Part shown: in pieces, positions 60,795 to 64,000 of the stretch | Layout of the letters: each line of letters starts with the position of its first letter | Position numbering within the stretch: position 1 is the first letter of the stretch | Assembly: GCA_032358255.1 (NCBI GenBank) | Contig: JAULBX010025253.1 | Span: 1-64,000 of the forward strand | Source: Heterotrichella gracilis | Lineage: Eukaryota > Sar > Xanthophyceae > Tribonematales > Xanthonemataceae | Direction: 5' to 3' | Length of the DNA: 64,000 nucleotides | Notes under the pieces: generated by a model | Told to the model about the DNA's origin: nothing | Databases searched by the model: none | The model's input: the letters and a program-made list of their open reading frames with translations, nothing else | Translations under genes and position numbers: made by a program

Positions 60795-63700
60795 ATGCCT
60801 TCACTGCATTTTCTAGGCAGGAGGTGGCACATTGCCGCAGACACCATACCTTTGCTGTCAGTATGGTCAGCAGCTTTCCATGTAGCTTGGGTGATTGTGT
60901 TGGCCGTCCTGGTGCCCGCCAATGGGATTTGGCCAAATTCTGCGTGTGGCGAGGCGGTGCACTACTTGATCCTGGTGATGGCTTTCTTCATCCTCTATGT
61001 GATCACAGCTGTGATAGAGGTTGCAATTGTCTGCATTGGCCTGAGAGGTATGACTTGCCTTGAGCCCTGTAGCGCACTGCACAGTGAGGTAGCCCATACC
61101 GTAGAGCGCTAGCACAAAAGCATTGCTTCCAAGCCATTCTTCTCAAGACGCCTGGTTTGGTTTGCTTCATGCGGCTGCCCCAGAGTGGCCTTGCAGGTGA
61201 CATGTCGCTTAGTACTGTTCTGTGTTTGTCTGCAATTTGAGTTACTTGCCATGAGCTACTAATTGAGGCCACGTATGAAATATGTGACTTTCAGTGGCAT
61301 AACCAGCGGCTGCAGCCTACTGTCCAGCCGTTTATTTAATTAATGTTCAGTGCCGTATACTGGCAGTACCACCACCAATGTCAAACAGACAATACGTGAT
61401 CAGCTTCTGCTTGCAGGCACACCTTTTGAGGTGTCCAAGCGCAGGTGGGTGGTACCCCTCATCTACCTGGGCATCCCATTCTGGCTTCTAAGCTATGGCT
61501 TCACAGGTAAACATGGCATGCGGCTGAAACAAGGTTGAAAGAAACACAGTGCCCAGACAAAAAGGCTACACGTGTACGCACACTAAAGCAGCAGTGATTC
61601 GAAAACCACGCTGTGGGCAGGCAGGGGTCTGTAGTAGCAGGTCCTATGACTAAACTACTGGCGTTGGACGCAGCCATGAGACTGTGCTGGGACTGTTCCA
61701 GAATAGATTTGAGCCCTCAAATATCTTTGCATTGGCCCAATGTTGCAGCAGCTGCAAATGCACCATGCAGCAGCCAGGTTATTCCGCAGCTGGTGTATTC
61801 TTCTTTGTTTCAAGTCCAATTTTGAAACTCCCCTGAAAACACTTTTCAGTCCCTGTTTTAATTCCCTGATAATCCCCTTACATTTTGCACATTTCGTGGC
61901 TGCAGTGTACGGCACCGTAGTGATCCACAGCCAGGACACCACCTGCCTGCAAGCCAATGACGAGGCTGGCGTCAGGTACCTGACAGAGTGGCTGGTGTAC
62001 ACAGCATGGGCGTTTGCGGCCATTACATGGTGAGACATACAGCGGCAGGCTTTTCATCATTATTCTGTTACTCTGTGAGACATAGCTGTCAAGGCTGAGA
62101 GCTTGAGGGCAACAAGTACTGGCATTAATAATGTTACAGGAGGGAATACCACATCACGACTGGTTGGAGGATTTGTAGCCGGTGTAGTGTTGTGCCGAGT
62201 TGACAAGTGTGTTACCATTGTGCTGTGGTGCATCAGTGCCAAGTGTGTTCCAATTGTGCCGTGGGTCGTTCTGGCACTCTTCTTTTGACAAATGCTGTGT
62301 GTGCTGCAGGCTGGCTGGCCTCACAATGTACAACATGTACCCACAGCACGACGATTCCAAAGCCTGGGAAGACCGCTGCCGCTGCCTGAGCATGGTGTTC
62401 TGCTGCTACAAGAGCATGACGTCAGAGGTGAAGAGGGAAAAGTGCGTGCAGCACAGCCGATGGACCCTGGCGCTGGCGTGCATGCCATGCATATTGCACC
62501 CTAATTCCCAGGAGGGCAGGCGCACGTTGCCCATCCATGCACTGAATGCAGAACTCTTTGTAGAACCCTCCATGCATCGACTGCAATGTGCAGGGCAACA
62601 TGGTTGTAGACAAATGGCTAATGCGGCATCGTAACGGCAATCAAATGCCGCATGCCCTGATTGTTTCCATCACACCATACCACATATTTCTATTTATGTA
62701 GGTATGCCCCAGGTGTTTCACCACACATAGTGCACCCTTCCACACCCTTGGTGTACCACCGCAGCTACTGCAGTTGAAAACCCTAAACCCTAACCTAAAC
62801 CCTAAACATCGCAGGCACAGGAAGCCCGTGGTCCCCCTGAGGAACGTGGCTGAGCCCATGGTGGGGCTCATGCAGCACGTGGACCTCGACCCCTCAGACA
62901 TCTACACAAACCCTGACCCAAAGCCCTAAACATCGCTTGCACCGCAAGCCCGTGGACCTCCTGAGAAACGTGACGGAGCTGATGGTTGGGCTCATGCAGC
63001 ACGTGGACCTGGACCCCTCAGACATTTACACAAACCCTAACCCAAAGCCCTAAACCCGCAGGCACCGCAAGCCCGTGGTCCCTCTGAGAAACGTGGCGGA
63101 GCTGATGGTGGGGCTCATGCAGCATGTTGACCTCGACCCCTCAGACATCTACACATCCTTCGTGCTGGCCGCCGCCGCACAGAAGCGCAGGCGCAGCCTG
63201 CACATTGCCAAGGCGCTGCTCAAGGCCAGTACAGCAGCCAAGGTTGCGCGGCATGGGAGCGATGAGGGGTCAGGGCATGGCAGCGTGAAGAGCTCGGTGC
63301 TGTCTTCGCTGTCCAGGGCGAGTTCGCTGAGCAGCGCGGGTTTATCGGATGCTGAGACAGATGGTGAGGGTGTGCATCATTGCGGGAAAGCTTGTGAATG
63401 TGCTGTCTGTGGGTGGTGCTTGCAAAGTTGCCCATGGTGGTAGTCATGGAAATGTTTTTGTGGTGTGAAGCACATGCATTGGTGGGATGCCTGTTTCTGC
63501 TCTGTACCTTGCATCAAGATGGTGGCAGGGTATCTGGTTCTGCTGCAGGCAGATTCTGCTTTGGATGTGCACGCATATGCAGCCTGAAACCAATGGCTTT
63601 GTGAGTCATGGCAAAGTGAATTTGCGCTAACGAGGCGTGTGTTGTGGCACCGCAGCAGGCAGTGACGTCAACGGTGATCATGGCAACGGTGATCCCCAGG

Positions 63701-64000
63701 AGGCGCCTCAGCTGCTATCCATCCCTGGCAGCCAAGGGTCAGACACAGCACAGGAGGCAGCCCAGAGTGCATCCCAGGGGTCGTTGAGGGAGAACAGCAG
63801 CGACAGCCGCAGCAAGATGGACACCTTTCTTGCCACCATCAAAAATGCAATCCCCGGGACAGGGGCCGATGATGGCGGGGATGGGGATGGGGATACTCAG
63901 CAGACTGTCACAGCAGAGTATGATGACCCGGAGCGCAGGGTGCAGAATGTGTTGGAGGAGATTGGGGAGGTGGAGCTTGCGCAGAATGTGCGGCAGCTGG
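60795..64000 (+). CDS. sn1-specific diacylglycerol lipase, N-terminal part (runs off window)
   Basis: Membrane lipase of the DAGL kind, which releases monoacylglycerol from diacylglycerol. Six exons are in the window: 60795-61047, 61417-61506, 61906-62029, 62310-62441, 63062-63363 and 63659 to the edge, about 414 residues. The start MPSLHFLGRRWHIAADT matches the characteristic MPxxxxFxRRWxxxxDD opening of animal DAGL-alpha/beta, so it is secure. Four membrane spans follow in the same places: about 24-38, 51-80, 91-112 and 140-160. A Cys cluster (CRCLSMVFCCYK) follows, then VAELMVGLMQHVDLDPSDIYTSFVLAAAAQK, which parallels the FxDxDxVPSDIxAGLxLLxxxQ line of the family. The last exon is a Gly/Asp/Ser-rich insert. 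The catalytic GxSxG domain must lie downstream, outside the window. Intron 4 contains two extra partial copies of exon 5. Confidence 0.85.
62778..62807 (+). repeat. interstitial telomere-like tract in lipase intron
   Basis: Four CCCTAAA-type units (one short) lie immediately before the first extra exon copy at 62815. Confidence 0.85.
62815..63058 (+). repeat. two extra partial copies of lipase exon 5
   Basis: Copies starting at about 62815 and 62938 repeat the first 93 or so bases of exon 5 (63062 onward). They read HRKPVVPLRNVAEPMVG and HRKPVDLLRNVTELMVG, each through DPSDIYT. Both then lose similarity, run into ACCCTGACCCAAAGCCCTAA-like text and hit a stop. The unit length is about 123 bp. 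The first copy keeps an AG acceptor, so mis-splicing into it would truncate the lipase before its catalytic domain. Confidence 0.85.

Noticed and set aside
1-64000. Transposons, LTR or virus-like elements, CRISPR arrays
   Set aside because: I found no transposase, reverse transcriptase, integrase or capsid-like frame, no paired terminal repeats and no spaced direct-repeat array.

Overview
This window looks like nuclear DNA from a green alga (Chlorophyta). The genes are split by many short GT-AG introns, with 3' ends mostly of the CTGCAG type, and exons are richer in G+C than the spacers. A chloroplast Rubisco activase of algal type is encoded. Plant-type telomere-like motifs (TTTAGGG/CCCTAAA) are scattered through introns and spacers; this form is more like Chlorella-type algae than the TTTTAGGG of Chlamydomonas. 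I saw no rRNA, convincing tRNA, CRISPR array, virus-like element or complete transposon. Exon chains below were built by hand from splice sites and reading phase. Most close exactly from start to stop codon.

Layout (strand): 0.4-1.5 kb (-) two orphan exons of an unrecognised gene; 2.0-5.4 kb (+) DHHC palmitoyltransferase; 6.7-10.3 kb (-) Rubisco activase; 11.5-13.1 kb (-) a four-repeat plastid protein; 15.6-20.5 kb (-) ABC half-transporter; 21.6-25.3 kb (-) poorly resolved gene with a polyproline segment and a C-terminal membrane segment; 25.8-32.6 kb (+) Kelch/coiled-coil protein; 34.1-38.7 kb (+) membrane-anchored coiled-coil protein with tandemly duplicated exons; 39.9-42.1 kb (-) GT92-like glycosyltransferase; 44.1-45.2 kb (-) small multi-span membrane protein; 46.6-49.0 kb (-) FTR1 iron permease; 49.9-53.7 kb (-) SET-domain histone methyltransferase; 54.7-59.2 kb (+) WASH1-like protein; 60.8-64.0 kb (+) N-terminal part of a diacylglycerol lipase that runs off the window.

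The most exciting item is the pair at 6.7-13.1 kb. The activase precursor carries, directly after its predicted transit-peptide cleavage site, the motif EDEYVYFRGRRVKKSS. The gene just upstream on the same strand encodes a 232-residue plastid-targeted, Ser-rich, probably disordered protein with four near-identical copies of that motif ([DEN][DE][DE][YI]VYFRGRKVPRSQ) about 50 residues apart. The first three exons of the two genes match in layout and phase. This is the architecture expected of a Rubisco linker such as EPYC1, with the motif as a candidate Rubisco-binding sticker shared by the activase. That role is inference; the repeats, shared exon layout and adjacency are seen in the sequence.

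A second theme is a recurrent mark in introns. Short tandem duplications that cross exon-intron borders have left decayed partial exon copies next to the real exons in at least four genes, often beside CCCTAAA motifs. In the coiled-coil gene the same kind of event has given three working in-frame exon repeats.
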